Below are positions 28,912-40,629 of a stretch of DNA of 64,000 nucleotides, piece after piece. A program made the position numbers and the translations under genes. Position 1 is the stretch's first letter. The number at the start of each line of letters is the position of its first letter. The notes under the pieces are model-generated. The model was not told where the DNA came from, made no database searches, and worked only from the letters and a program-made list of their open reading frames with translations. The DNA comes from Citrus sinensis (lineage: Eukaryota; Streptophyta; Magnoliopsida; Sapindales; Rutaceae): positions 47,347,501 through 47,411,500 of the forward strand of contig NC_068558.1 of the NCBI RefSeq assembly GCF_022201045.2. Direction: 5' to 3'.

Positions 28912-29762
28912 TTGTATGAGTATTTTGAGATATTTTTAAAATATATGTGTAATTGTTCAATGTATCGAATGATTGTGATATTATCTACGTTGTGGGTGGT
29001 GGTGTTTAACTACAAGCTATACGGTCATTATTTGCATTTGAATGAAATGTACATTTTTTGTTTTTATTTAGAAAATACATTCTGTGACGTGTCAGTTATG
29101 AACCATATGGTTACGTAGAAAAATATGGACCATGTGACAAAATACTTGGTTCATTGCATTGGTCCTTTTATACCAGATTTATCATACAAAGTCTGTAAAT
29201 ATTTCAAAATGGTAGTGACGCCGCCGTGACGCGTGATAAAATAACATTGCCTAGTGTTAAAAACATGCTCTAAAGACGGAAATTAAAAAAAACAAGGCCA
29301 CCTCCAGCTTCTTGGCTTTTGATTTTTAAGTTATTACATGTTGAGTTATTTTTTAATAAAAAAATTCTATCCTTTAATAAAGTAAGAAATAATTTAAAGA
29401 TAATAAACTAATATATTTTATTCTATAATATCTTAATATATATATTTTTCTTTTTTTTGTTTTAACTTATCTCATACATTACTAAATAATGATTCTTATT
29501 TATTAACTACCATAGAAATGTTTCAATCTGGAATCCTTAATTATATTAAAATATATTCTAATGCATTATATTTTATGTTATAATATATTAAATTTTATAT
29601 TTTTTTATATTTTATCTTATTCCTAACTTTTAATAAAACCATAAATCCATGATTGGAAATCCACTATTAACTATTAATTAAGTTTCTTTTGAGCTTTCTG
29701 TTTCACTCAAAGCCAAATGTCTTAAACCCAGGACCATAAAATAGGAAAGGAAAAAAAAAAAA
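28912..29762. other. AT-rich intergenic region, no gene seen
   Basis: A 68-codon plus frame at 28912-29118 is Tyr/Phe-rich and resembles AT-rich noise. Nothing else was recognised. Confidence 0.4.
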
Positions 29763-30162
29763 GGGTAATTTTTGGAAACCTCCCCTGAGGTTTGTCCTTG
29801 CTACACTTAAAGAGAATGTATGCATTTATTGACATATAGCACCCCTGACCGTGTATGAGCGTTAGAGTGCCGTTTAGTTGTTAAGGGCAATAACGTAATT
29901 GCAAAAATAAAGAGGCTGACTCCAGAAAGAACGCAATAGCTTTTGCTTCCTCTCCATGTCTTCATTCTTATTCTCTCTCTCTCTCAAAAGAATTTGGAGG
30001 CAGAAAAGGAAAAAAAAAAATTCTTATTTTCTTTCTCTTTCCCCCCCTTCCTCTCCACCCATTTCGTTCTTTGATCAGTAAAGCTGAAAAACAAAGGCCA
30101 CTATTCCTGCATCACCACCAGTTTGTCGTATTGCTTTGCTAGTCAACAGAAATTCTAACCCC

Positions 30163-30280
30163 ATGTTAAAAAATAACATCAGTATTAATGCTTCTTCTTC
30201 TTATGATTCTTTCACCTCCTTAGAAAATGGTGCACTAGTTATTCATAACAAAAGAGAAAGAAAACCAGCAGGCACCCCAT
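30163..30280 (+). pseudogene. Captured first-exon fragment of an IDD14/15/16-type C2H2 zinc-finger gene
   Basis: An ATG opens a frame of 39 codons ending SLENGALVIHNKRERKPAGTP. IDD proteins of the 14/15/16 group begin with a Ser/Asn-rich stretch, an ENG-like motif, a KRKRRPAGTP nuclear-localisation segment and then an exon boundary before DPDAEVV. Here the frame ends at the same place, and the bases TGTAGCTTTC that follow look like a damaged donor (expected CAG|GTAG). The rest of the zinc-finger region does not follow directly. It lies within the Pack-MULE-like element, so it is a relocated fragment. Confidence 0.75.
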
Positions 30281-30397
30281 GTAGCTTTCTTTTTCAATTT
30301 TCTTTTGTATATGGGTTCAATTCTTTTAAGGCGAATTGCAAGTTTTAATTTTTGTTTTTCCGTTTTTTGTTTGATACGCACACACGCATAAATCCAG

Positions 30398-30500
30398 ATG
30401 AGAGGTGGTTTTTATATGCTGTTCAATCTAATTATAAAGCACATCTAAAAAATTGTGGTACTAGAGGCCATTCTTCTGACTGTGGCCGAGTGTTTTCCAG
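30398..30500 (+). pseudogene. Captured zinc-finger fragment of an IDD gene
   Basis: Reading from 30400 gives ERWFLYAVQSNYKAHLKNCG and then TRGHSSDCGRVFSR. This corresponds to the conserved IDD segment CSKGYAVQSDYKAHLKTCGT-RGHSCDCGRVFSR, with the damaged parts at the start (WFL for CSKG) and a lost cysteine (HSSDC for HSCDC). An AG precedes it, and CCAG|GTTCTT, a plausible donor, ends it at the normal place. The exon region encoding the first zinc fingers, which should lie between this and the upstream fragment, is missing. This points to capture plus internal deletion. Confidence 0.8.
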
Positions 30501-30607
30501 GTTCTTCTCTTTCTCCTAAATTTACTCCCTTTTTTATTCTTTCAACAAAAATGAGATTCTTTGCTCCTTCAAGTGGAACCTCGGGGGCAAATTACCTCCA
30601 CAAATTT

Positions 30608-30822
30608 GACCCACGGGCCACGGCTACTAGATTTGGAGGGGAGAGAGAGTGACCCACGGCTGCTGGAATTGGAGGGGGGAGAGAGTGACCCACGGCGGCT
30701 GGAATTGAAGGGGGGAGAGAGAGTGAACCGTGCGTTTTGTGTTAGATTTGGAGATCCGAGGGGAGAAAGAGAGTGTGACCCGTGACCCACAACTGTTGGA
30801 TTTGGAGGGGAAAGAGAGTGAG
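30608..30822 (+). repeat. GA-rich ~36-50 bp tandem repeat, five units, inside the Pack-MULE
   Basis: Each unit opens with TGACCCACGG or a variant, continues CTGCTGGAATTGGAGGGG and ends GGAGAGAGAG. The units start near 30608, 30650, 30686, 30724 and 30776. The frame is open on both strands because the unit lacks stops, which explains the long shadow frames here. Confidence 0.7.
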
Positions 30823-31272
30823 AGCTGTCGACGAAGCATGGTGAGGAAGAATGGGAGATTGGTGGCTTGGTGAGATTAGTGGCATGAGCTGTGAGGGAGA
30901 GCGAGAGAGGGTGTGCTGTGAACGTTGCGTGTGTGTTGCAAACGGTGTTGCACAGTTCTTTCAATCAAACCCTAAGATCCTCACAAAATCATGTCAAAAT
31001 CTTGATTCACCAGGCCTTTTAATTAAGTTAAAAGCTTCTGTTTTGTTATCTTCTGCAATGCAAGAAGCATCGTCAAGTCTGCAACTCCACGTTGCTGCAA
31101 GTATTGTCAGTTATTGAACTGTGCAGTGAAGGGCATTATTGTACTTTCGGTAACAGAGCAAACGACAGTCTAACACTGATACACGGTCAGGGGTGCTATA
31201 TGTCAATATATGCATACATTCACTCTAAGTGTAACAAGGGCAAACCTCAGGGGAGGTTTTCAAAAATTACCC

Positions 31273-32558
31273 AAAAAAAAAAATTGGTTATTGCCCATCA
31301 TGTCTCCGTCATATTCTTTAAATTAATCGTGTGCGAATTGGAAAATTTTTTTGTATCACTTTTTTTTTTTCCTTGCACGTGCATTCTTCTATTCTACAAA
31401 CAATTGTAGTGTAATGCGTCACAATAAGTTTTTTTTTTTTTTTTTTTTTAACAGAAAAAGAAAATAATAATAATTAAAAAAATGCTCAGGATCTAATGGC
31501 GTTGTCAACCCCGCGCACACAATACACAGGGAAATCGAATTAACGTTGATTGTATAAAATTAGTTTGAAACATTAACGTCAAACAAAAATAAAGAAGAAC
31601 GCGGATGAGCTAAGCGCTGACGTGTCTCGCTTAGACATTTTCAAAGACACACCAGTTTACTACCATTGCTTGTCACTGTCGTCCAACACTGTAGCATGTA
31701 TGTTACTTTTACTTTATTACCCCTGCTTAGCTTTTGAGGGATTTTATAAGCGTTGTATAAAACATTTTCTTATGATAACTCAACAGTGGTTCTTTTGTTT
31801 TAACTGCCATATGCATAAAGTCTCTTGTTTGGACATAAAAATAATTAATAATATGGTCATTTTGATTTTTATAAAGGGTTAATTTTGGATTATTTTCTTA
31901 AAAATTTGACTATTTTTAAATTCTGCCTTTATTTTTAAAAATTTTAATTTATTTTTTTTAAGAAGACAAAAAAAAAATCAATCACTCTCGTTTTTTTTTC
32001 TTAGTTTTTGAATAAAAATTAAGAGTAATTTGAAATTTTTTAAAAATGATAAAAATTGAAGCAATTATCTGAAAGCAAGACAAATAAATTAGCTAGCTCC
32101 ATGACTCCATCGTTTCACACCCGACGTAACAATAACAAAACAACAAAGCTAAAAATCATTCGAAAACGCCAAAATTTAAGAATCGTTTTCTTCCTTAACT
32201 TCACCATTATCATTTAAGTTGGAATATTCACTTTCATTTTGTGTTTCTTAATTATTTCGCGACATTTGAAGGAATATTCGACCATTATCCCGGGCATATA
32301 ATTTATCTAAAAGAAACGAAATCGTTAATGTTTTCACATTTACTCTTTTTTTTTTTTTTTCCTTTGGTTATTTTGTTGTATGACCTAGCTTTCATGCACA
32401 ATGATATTACCTCATCGTTTCTAATATTTTTCACCACAATTGCTAGGATTTGTAGAATATGATTATAGTCTTCTCTATTATCCTCAATTATCTCTCTCAC
32501 AAGTGTGGGCACACATTAAATCCTAATTTTTGTATAAAAGAGGACAATCTTATAACAT

Positions 32559-32601
<43 letters not shown>

Positions 32602-34811
32602 TAAGAGAAAAATCTTTGCATATAAATATTAGTTATGTTCTAATTTCCTTTTCTTCATATAGGCAATTAAATATTAGAGTCAGAGTTTGACTAACAATTG
32701 AATTAGTGGAGGGACCGTAGACTCATGAGCTTTCTACCTTAATAGTTAATGCACATCATCTCATGACACACCAAAACTACTAAGTTAACCTAAGTTATTT
32801 CACTAAAAGCCTGAGGCTGCTCTCTGGTGATGGATGCAATAAATAAAATCACAATTAATTAGAACTCTTTTTAATCAAAACTAAGCTTGGTCTTAGACTA
32901 ATAATAACCACTTAATTGATCTCTCATCTCTATTTGATACTCTTAATTAAAGTTAGGCCATGATAAATATCGTGCCTATGTAATTATATATTTATCCCTA
33001 AGTTACTATTTGTTGTAGTGATCACTTTTAATATATTTATATTTGCAAATAAATCATAAACAAATATTATCATTCAATAAACAATTTATAGAAACAACGG
33101 CCACAACTAGTTTTGTAAGCATCATTTGTATAGATTTTATCTTGTAAGTTTATGTTCTTATGATCCATTAAATCATATCTCTAAACTATTGAGGTATTGA
33201 TTGTTATATGGATCTCATTTTGTGATAACTCAAAATATATAGTACGTGAATGCAAGTTCATCGCCCATTCAAGATTAAGGTCGATTAAGCTTATTAAAGC
33301 TCGTGAGATTTTATAATCAACAACGTTTGTTAAACCAAATCATAATTCAATATAGTCTTTTTCAATATGCATATCACATATACATATTAACTATTATACT
33401 TGAAATCTCCACTTTGATGATCAAAATAAAATCATTCAATATAAAAGTAGAAAGTTACAACCTTATATAATGAAATGTCTATTTCATTCATAACTATGAA
33501 TAAATTTTTTATTTATAAAAAGTTTGTGATTTATATCTTTGTATCAGCATCATATGCCCAATATAGAAATCACATATTTTATAAATAAGGACTTATAATG
33601 TATGATGAAATAAATAATGAATGAATAAATTTCATCTAATTTAGAAATTATTACTATTTTATGGCATGTTTTTAGAGCACAAAATATCAATAAGTCTAAC
33701 ACACGCAGCGTGTATAATAAACATCATTTTTGTCCCCATTTTTGGTTCGTGTCGAAAAAATTAGCTAATTTACTATATATTTTATTTGTATTGATTTGTA
33801 TTTTTTTTTTTAAAAAGGTAAAGGAGGTGAGCAAACTCAAATATAATTTTTACACCCCTTACCACCCCCAAGAATCAAATTTAAATTTTAATAGAGGCTA
33901 CAGTTACACTACAAACAATCCGACTACGCCCTTAAACTTTATCTGTGTTCTTAAATTTGGCCCCCATTTTTGCGTGTAATTTCATTATTCTAGGGTCCTT
34001 TGCAACTCGTTCATTTTACTTCTGCTGAATCTGGTCCACGCAGTCAACCAGCATCGATTATTCCACTGGCCTGGTGTTGGGTTGTAAATGAGACATTCAT
34101 TTGCAGGTTGTCCACAATCGCAACAAACAAAAGAACTGGGAATATAGATGTGAGGAGATATTTCATTTACCAACTGCATGACCTGGTACGTTCCCATTGG
34201 GTTTCATGATTGTGCCATCGCTAAAAGTCTGTAACACCCCCTGGCGAGCCTTTCATTATTGCACATGGGAAAATTGTCACTGCTGACTGCTGACCTAAAT
34301 AATATATTTTACTGTACACGTACTATGTGGTCCAAGTTTTTCAGATTCCCAGGTCCCAAAAGCACCCTCTTATCAATTTATTATGTCCACAACATGAGGG
34401 ACAAAATTGGATAATTTCGGGAACGAAAATTATCCCTTCCCATTCGAGGATTGCCCTTCCACAAGTTTTGTTTTCTTTATTGAATAACTGGTCTAATATA
34501 AACGTGCACAAATAATGATCACAACATCTATATATACCGAGGGCCAGTTACTGTGCTAGATAAATTTGGGGAAGAAATTAAAACAACACGTATATATATC
34601 ATAACAAAAGTTTAACTCAGTAGTATTATTAGCTAAGGCTCAAGATCCCAACATTCTTTAGATAAAACAGCTGATCGATTTCCGTAATTACAAGAGGTGG
34701 AAATAACCAAGAGAGGAGAAAACTGAAAAGATGATTAAAGAAACATAAAAGCATCCAAAGAACACAACTCGTGCTATGATTTGAGCTATTACATACATGA
34801 TCATAACAATC
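31273..34811. other. Intergenic region, no gene seen
   Basis: About 3.5 kb without a supported gene. It contains T-tracts near 31430, a (CT)n tract at 32561-32600 and AT-rich DNA. At 33985-34210 both strands carry short frames with unusually balanced composition (a minus frame reads VCCDCGQPANECL), but no family was recognised. The right end should hold the 3' untranslated region of the bHLH gene. Confidence 0.4.
32561..32600. repeat. (CT)n microsatellite
   Basis: CT dinucleotides with one TTT interruption. Confidence 0.85.
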
Positions 34812-36359
34812 TTACTGATCTAGTCTCCTAAGAAGAGCCGATCTGAGAGCATCTTCAGTTCTCAAACCATCAGGAACCCTAACCACAATATCTTGAAGCA
34901 TGAGATCATTAACACATGACATGCTAGCATGATGCAACTGCAAGTCCAGGTCACGCAGTGAACTCATTAGCTTAGCAGCCGGATGGTTCACATTCTCAGA
35001 TTGGACTCTGATCATGGCATCACTGCCCATAATCTTGGTCTCAACTTCAAGATTGAACCCACCGCCTGAACCAGCGGAACTAGGCCTAGCTTGGTCCACG
35101 GATGTGGTGGTGCTATGATTATCAGAAATCTCCAGCTTCACTTTCTTGGACTCCCTTTGAAGCAGCTGTGACTCCAAATCATCAATCTTGACCTTGAGTT
35201 CCCTTATGTAAGACACAGCATCAGAGAGCAAAGATGCTTTGTCCATCCTTGACACATTTGGAACCACAGCTCGCAGTGCATAGAACCGGTGGTTCAGCTT
35301 CTCACGCCTCTGCCGCTCAGCTTCAACATGGTTCAGTGGCGTCTCTCTGCCGAGTCCTGGCTTTCTTCCCCTTTTCTTTGGCGTTCTTTTCTCCACAGCA
35401 CTAATATTATTCACTGGCGGGGGCAAGGGGCAATCGGAATCCGAATGCTCAGAATCTACTGTATAAGATGATTGTCCAGTACTACTTTTAACAGTGCAGC
35501 CTTGATCTTTGCGTGGTTTCTTGACCTTGTTTTGGTCTTCCTCTTCCGGCCGGCTCAGCTCTTCTTCTTCTTCTTCTTCTTCTTCTTGTTCTTGTTGTAC
35601 TCCGGCTATGATCCCAATATCAGCAAAGGATATGTTCCTGTCGAGGAAGTGCATCGGCGGTGCAGCTGGGGTGGGATTCGGATTCAGTGGTTTGGTAATT
35701 AGATCGGAGCCGAACAGAGACTTGACTTGGTGGACGAGACCCCAGTTCTCCCTGATCAAATCAGAGGAGCCCAACTCAAGCACACCACAAGAAGTGGGTA
35801 TGCAAACAAAAGTCTCGATGCCATGCGATTGTGCTTCTTTAGCTCTTTCGCAGTTGTAAAATTGCAATTCGTGGCTGCCAGTTAGCCACACCAAAGAACC
35901 AGAGCTTTGAGCCCTGCCTGGAATGCCAACCCCAGCACCGAAAGACCGCGTGAGCGACATCACGTAGAACCATTCGGTGTCAGTGACATCACCGCCGTCC
36001 ATCATGGACAAATCCATCTCATGGCCCATGAATGATTGTTGGATTCCCCTGATGCTGCTGATGGCCCTCTTTCTCTCCATGTTATTATCTAAGGCTGCAC
36101 CTGGTGCTGGCGCTGGCATGCTTATTCTTGCTCTTGGCGATGCGTCTTTGGTTCCTTGGTAATGGCCATCTCCCCAAGCCAAGAAAAGTTGGCCGTTATC
36201 GTCGTTTGATATTGTTTGCCAAAAAATGGCATAAGCCCACCACTCTGGTTGGCTCTGCACTATGAATTGAAGCCTTTGTTGTAGTGTTGGTGGTGGGGTT
36301 TCTGGAGTTAAAGATACCAGAGAAGAAGATGAAGATGGAGATATTATTAGATCTTCCAT
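34812..36359 (-). CDS. bHLH transcription factor, bHLH14/MYC-like (jasmonate-response type), intronless
   Basis: This encodes a nuclear DNA-binding regulator of the MYC2/bHLH14 group (subgroups IIId/e), expected to bind G-box DNA and JAZ repressors. The single frame has 515 residues. The N-terminal MYC/JAZ-interacting region is at about 25-72 and 150-220 ([30 protein letters not shown]). [15 protein letters not shown] segment (127-140) matches the activation motif of MYC2. An acidic Glu run (257-267) precedes a basic KKRGRKP stretch. The basic helix-loop-helix spans about 340-390 with H344, E348 and R352, the G-box-reading residues. A C-terminal ACT-like domain follows at about 437-510. The start is the first ATG. 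Absence of introns is normal for this group. Assignment to bHLH14 rather than MYC2 rests on the N-terminal and C-terminal wording. Confidence 0.94.
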   Translation of the reverse strand: MEDLIISPSSSSSLVSLTPETPPPTLQQRLQFIVQSQPEWWAYAIFWQTISNDDNGQLFLAWGDGHYQGTKDASPRARISMPAPAPGAALDNNMERKRAISSIRGIQQSFMGHEMDLSMMDGGDVTDTEWFYVMSLTRSFGAGVGIPGRAQSSGSLVWLTGSHELQFYNCERAKEAQSHGIETFVCIPTSCGVLELGSSDLIRENWGLVHQVKSLFGSDLITKPLNPNPTPAAPPMHFLDRNISFADIGIIAGVQQEQEEEEEEEEELSRPEEEDQNKVKKPRKDQGCTVKSSTGQSSYTVDSEHSDSDCPLPPPVNNISAVEKRTPKKRGRKPGLGRETPLNHVEAERQRREKLNHRFYALRAVVPNVSRMDKASLLSDAVSYIRELKVKIDDLESQLLQRESKKVKLEISDNHSTTTSVDQARPSSAGSGGGFNLEVETKIMGSDAMIRVQSENVNHPAAKLMSSLRDLDLQLHHASMSCVNDLMLQDIVVRVPDGLRTEDALRSALLRRLDQ

Positions 36360-36453
36360 GGCCGACTAGCCTTGTTTAATTAATTTCACTGGAATAAGTA
36401 GTGAAACAAGGTTTGTATCCAACATATTACAGAATTTGTGGATGTGCTGGGAG

Positions 36454-36464
36454 CATAAATATAG
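36454..36464 (-). promoter_or_regulatory. Probable TATA box of the bHLH gene
   Basis: The minus strand reads CTATATTTATG about 95 bases upstream of the start codon, with GC-richer sequence either side. Transcription would begin near 36430, giving a leader of about 70 bases. Inferred from position and sequence. Confidence 0.5.
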
Positions 36465-39162
36465 AGGGCTGTTAAGGAACACGAAGTACTACTGTAGAAT
36501 ATAAGTTTAAATATAATTAATTAATTAATTAATTATACTCTATTAATTTTGATAATTAAATAACTCGCCTCAGAACAGAGTGAACCAGCTACGTGGGGGC
36601 CTTATGATTGTACCCTAATTAGAACTAAATAGAAATTACAGTAGAAACAAATACAACGGAACAAAAAGAGATCAGGATATGAGGTGTTGATCAAGGAAGT
36701 GGAGTGAAGGTGGCTTCTTTGGGGTTGTTTGTTAAATATCTTTTAAGTTTGAAATTTTATGAATTTTAGATTTTTTCAGAAAATTTTTTGTTTATTTTTT
36801 TTGTAACTTATGTTATATTTATATGTGAATAAAAAAAATAATTTTTTGTAAAATTTTATCTAAATAGAAAAAGATCTGAATGTAAAGTAAATATTATATT
36901 ATGAAGTTATCTCTATAATATTTATTTATTTTTTAAATTATAAAATTTAATTATTATTTTATTTTAATTTATAAAGATATAAATGTCAAATAATTATATT
37001 TAAGATTTATTTATTAATAAAATAAAATAAAATATTATTTATATTCAGATATTAAAAATATATATTATTCATATATTTGTATTTATATCTATCCAAACTT
37101 TAAAAAAAATCAAATCTATTCGAATTTGAAATTAAAAAAAAAAATTATAAAAGATCTCATATTTTAATAACGTCCGAAATCTCCAGTTATAACATTATTC
37201 CATAAATACTGGTGAGGAGAAGAAGTAAAGTTTGGTGTTGGTGGGACCTGACCGTCCAAATTCGCTTACTTACTGTGCCACTGTTGGCCACCAGTCACCA
37301 CTAGCACGTGAACCGATAGCGACGAGCCTGAGTGACTATTGATTAGCAACTCTATGCCTCCGAGCCTCGGGCCCTGCTGGGTGACCTTTTGCACTTTCCC
37401 TTGAATCAATCACTGGTATTTGACTACACTTGTTATTTATTATTTTTTTTAAAAAAGGTAAATTTCTCTATTTTTAATTTTTTTTTGAGTTATAAAAGTA
37501 CAATATTTTATAATTAAGAAAAATGATAAAAGAAATTAACGGCTGATTAAGTGTTGATACAAACGATTGTGCTATAAACTTATATTATCGTGTTAAATGA
37601 TATTTTTTAATTACGTGTAAAATAACTTTGTTTTACAATTGATTTTACTAATGTCCTCTCATATTTTTCTATCTAAATATCATTGCTCCTAAATACTTAA
37701 AAATAAAATAAAATAATTGATTTAAAACACTTGACATATGCAGTAAAAAGTTGAAGAATACCACAATAAACAATAATAGTGGCACAATCACAAATAATTT
37801 TGTATTACTGTGTGTACATTGACTGTGGCATAAAAATTGACTGAAAAAGAATAATAATTAATTTTTTTAATTATATATGAGCCCATAATAATTTTATACA
37901 ATCAATCTCTTCATGTCATATCAATTTATATATATTTGTTTATAAAATATGGTTGTAACTTTATTATTACTCATAAAATAATTCAATTATAGTACCCATA
38001 TCTCAAAATTTAAATACATTAAATAATTAAAAATAAAAATTAGTGTCTCCATAAAATAAAATCCCACATGCTCAAAATTAAAAAAAAAAAAGAAGTCTTC
38101 TTAAATTATATTTAATGTTCCTTACAACCATTAAAAATAAGGTAAAAAAAATTATTAACCCCACGTAATCCACTTACATTTCACCCATTTTTACATTGTT
38201 TTTGTTAATTATAAATTACAATAAATATAGTTACTGTAAGTGTGTATATGTTACGGTTAAACGTAACATAGGTGATCCGATTAAAAAAAAAAAATGTATC
38301 AACGCACCCCCGATGTGCTGACGTCAGACATTTCGTCGCTTTCGTGTTTCATTTTCTACTTTTTCTGATGCCTGTGAATCGTCTGTCCACTACCTACCGC
38401 AACTCTGAAGGCTTTTCCGTACAATCATTTGTTTTTTTTAACTCATGTCCTCTTTCTTTGAAAAATAACAAAAAATTAAAAAAAAATAATAATAATTCTT
38501 TTTAAAGTGCTGCACTGCATTTGTGGTCCTCACTCACGCTAACATTTTGTAACGTGTTTTTTTAAGATGTTGCAAAGTGGACGCTTACTTGTGCCGTTAA
38601 TTTTTTTTCTCAACATCTTTTTTAATTAAAAATTCTATTATGTAAATGATTGTTTAATTAATTTTATTTTTATTTTTATAAGTTCATTTAGATATATTTT
38701 TTTAACTGTAAATAATCGGTATTACTAATTAAGAGAAATAACACCTACCAGAACTAATGAACACAAAAAAATTTAATATATTCAAATAGTTGTATCCCAA
38801 TCTTAACACATCAGCTTTCTCGTAGCTTCTGATTCCGTGGTTTTGCCTTAGTGTTGTTTAAATAACAATAAAAAGATAGCATGATATAGGAACAGTTTTT
38901 ACTTGTATAATTTTTTAAAGTGCTCTCTTAATTTGGCAATCTTTTTTGGGGGATTTGCCCTCATGCATCTTTGAATTTTTTAATGTGATCCACATCCATC
39001 ATCTATTGACGATACAACAAAATTTAATTGATAAAGCTCGTCTCTTATTTTATGAGTCACTTGTGATAAAACAAAGTTTTGTTTTATTCTTTGGCCGAGA
39101 TACTGACGAATTTAACGAATGCCCTAATTAAGTGAGAGACTAGTGACCGCATGCATGGCACC

Positions 39163-39214
<52 letters not shown>

Positions 39215-40629
39215 TAAATATCAGTTTTTCTAATTTCTGTATCTTATTATTTAAAAAAATATACAAATTGGAGTTGAATTCTGTGTTGCCACTCATACGA
39301 TACGATGTCTCGGATTCCAGCTTCGAACTACGCAATAGGCATACAACGACAACGAACTGGACGGAATTTTGTCTCGTTATTTTGATTTGTCGTGTAGTAG
39401 TTTTTGAGAACCAAAAGGTTATTAGACACTTCCATACGAATAATAAAATTATGTTAATTCATTAAAGTCAAATTGCATGGACATTAATTAATCAAATGTA
39501 ACAGGATGTACATTAATTAATTATGTGAAAGAAGGTGTATAGATAATTCAAATGAAATCTATAGTAACGTTAAGTGAGAGTTTTACGGTCCACATGAATC
39601 ATATATGATGAGTTCTATGTTAAGATTAGTTGGATCTTAAAATGAATGATATAGAGAAATTTTTCTCTTATAACATAGTCAAAGAAATGGATAAGTTTTA
39701 AAGACTGATATAAAGAGAGAAGATAAATTTCACTTATTGTTTCATGAATTTATATAAAGATTGAAAATATATATGATAAAAAGAAATGATACAACTGTGA
39801 TTAGAAAATTTGATTGATTGACAAAAGATTAAGTCGATTAATCTTTTTTATTGATTGACGATGAATGTTTTATATTCGTTGATAGAGTTGGAGATAATTG
39901 TCTATTTTGATTAGTTGGTTTTATTTCTATCATTATTTGATTCTTCTCTATCAACTATGTTCTTGATCCAAGCATTAAGATGTAAAGTAAGAGTCCACCA
40001 ATATTAGCTTTAATCACAAAGTTAATTAAATTTATTTTTATAGTTGAAAACAATTAAGTGCCTCAAACTTGATTACTTTTGGAAGATTCAAAAATAATTT
40101 TGAAAAGTTAAAAGTTAATTCTAATATTTAGTAAATTTTTTTTTTAAAAAATGATTTTTGGCAAAGTCACCACATCCTACAATAGATTTTGAAAGATAGA
40201 GAAATAGTAGTTTTTTAAAATTTGATTTTGAGAAATAATCATACATTATAAAAATCTTAAATTATCGTTATTAATTAGGAAATAAAATCATTAAGTTTAA
40301 GGGATTATTATTAGTTTCAATTTTATTGAGATAAGAAAACAAAAAAAATAAAATTAAAAATATAAAAATATTTATTTTATTATCAGTTATTACATATACA
40401 TAATAAAATATATTTTTATATACATGTTTACAAATGTGTAAGCAAATTTTATTAATCATTATGATTTAGTTATTTATATTTTTACAACAATTTAACAATA
40501 AGATGTACCAAACACATAAGCTGCTTCTAAAACTCATAGCATTTTTGAAAATAAATTTGATCAAATATTTAACTAATTCTACGTACAGCTAATTATTTCT
40601 ACACTACAGTTAACAATAATAATTTTAAA
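36465..40629. other. Long AT-rich intergenic region, no gene seen
   Basis: About 4 kb. The left end (36465 to about 37400) is the upstream region of the bHLH gene and includes a CACGTG G-box near 37305. The rest contains short AT-rich frames without family resemblance and a compound (CT)n(TA)n microsatellite. A minus frame at 40271-40459 is Ile/Phe/Asn-rich noise. Confidence 0.4.
39164..39213. repeat. Compound (CT)n(AT)n microsatellite
   Basis: A CT run of about 35 bases passes directly into AT dinucleotides. Confidence 0.9.

Larger units (their letters stand above)
29763..31272 (+). mobile_element. Pack-MULE-like TIR element carrying captured IDD zinc-finger gene pieces (Family A, copy 2)
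   Basis: The ends are inverted copies about 130 bp long. The left starts GGGTAATTTTTGGAAACC and the right, on the opposite strand, GGGTAATTTTTGAAAACC; both continue TCCCCTGAGGTTTG. They are paired further in by CATATAGCACCCCTGACCGTGT. The element sits in a poly-A target (12 A left, 11 A right), so the duplication is probably A(9-10). It is 1510 bp, twice its relatives. The interior is not transposon-like: two segments (30163-30280 and 30398-30500) encode pieces of an INDETERMINATE-DOMAIN zinc-finger protein, and a GA-rich tandem repeat lies at 30608-30822. Host gene pieces between MULE TIRs with no transposase is the definition of a Pack-MULE. Whether it is transcribed cannot be told. Confidence 0.8.

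Noticed and set aside
30569..30964. 131-codon minus frame with Leu-Ser-Pro repeats
   Set aside because: It is the reverse reading of a GA-rich tandem repeat without stops inside the Pack-MULE.
33985..34209. Overlapping frames on both strands, one with VCCDCGQPANECL
   Set aside because: The cysteine spacing does not match a known zinc-binding domain, there are no neighbouring exons, and both strands are open.
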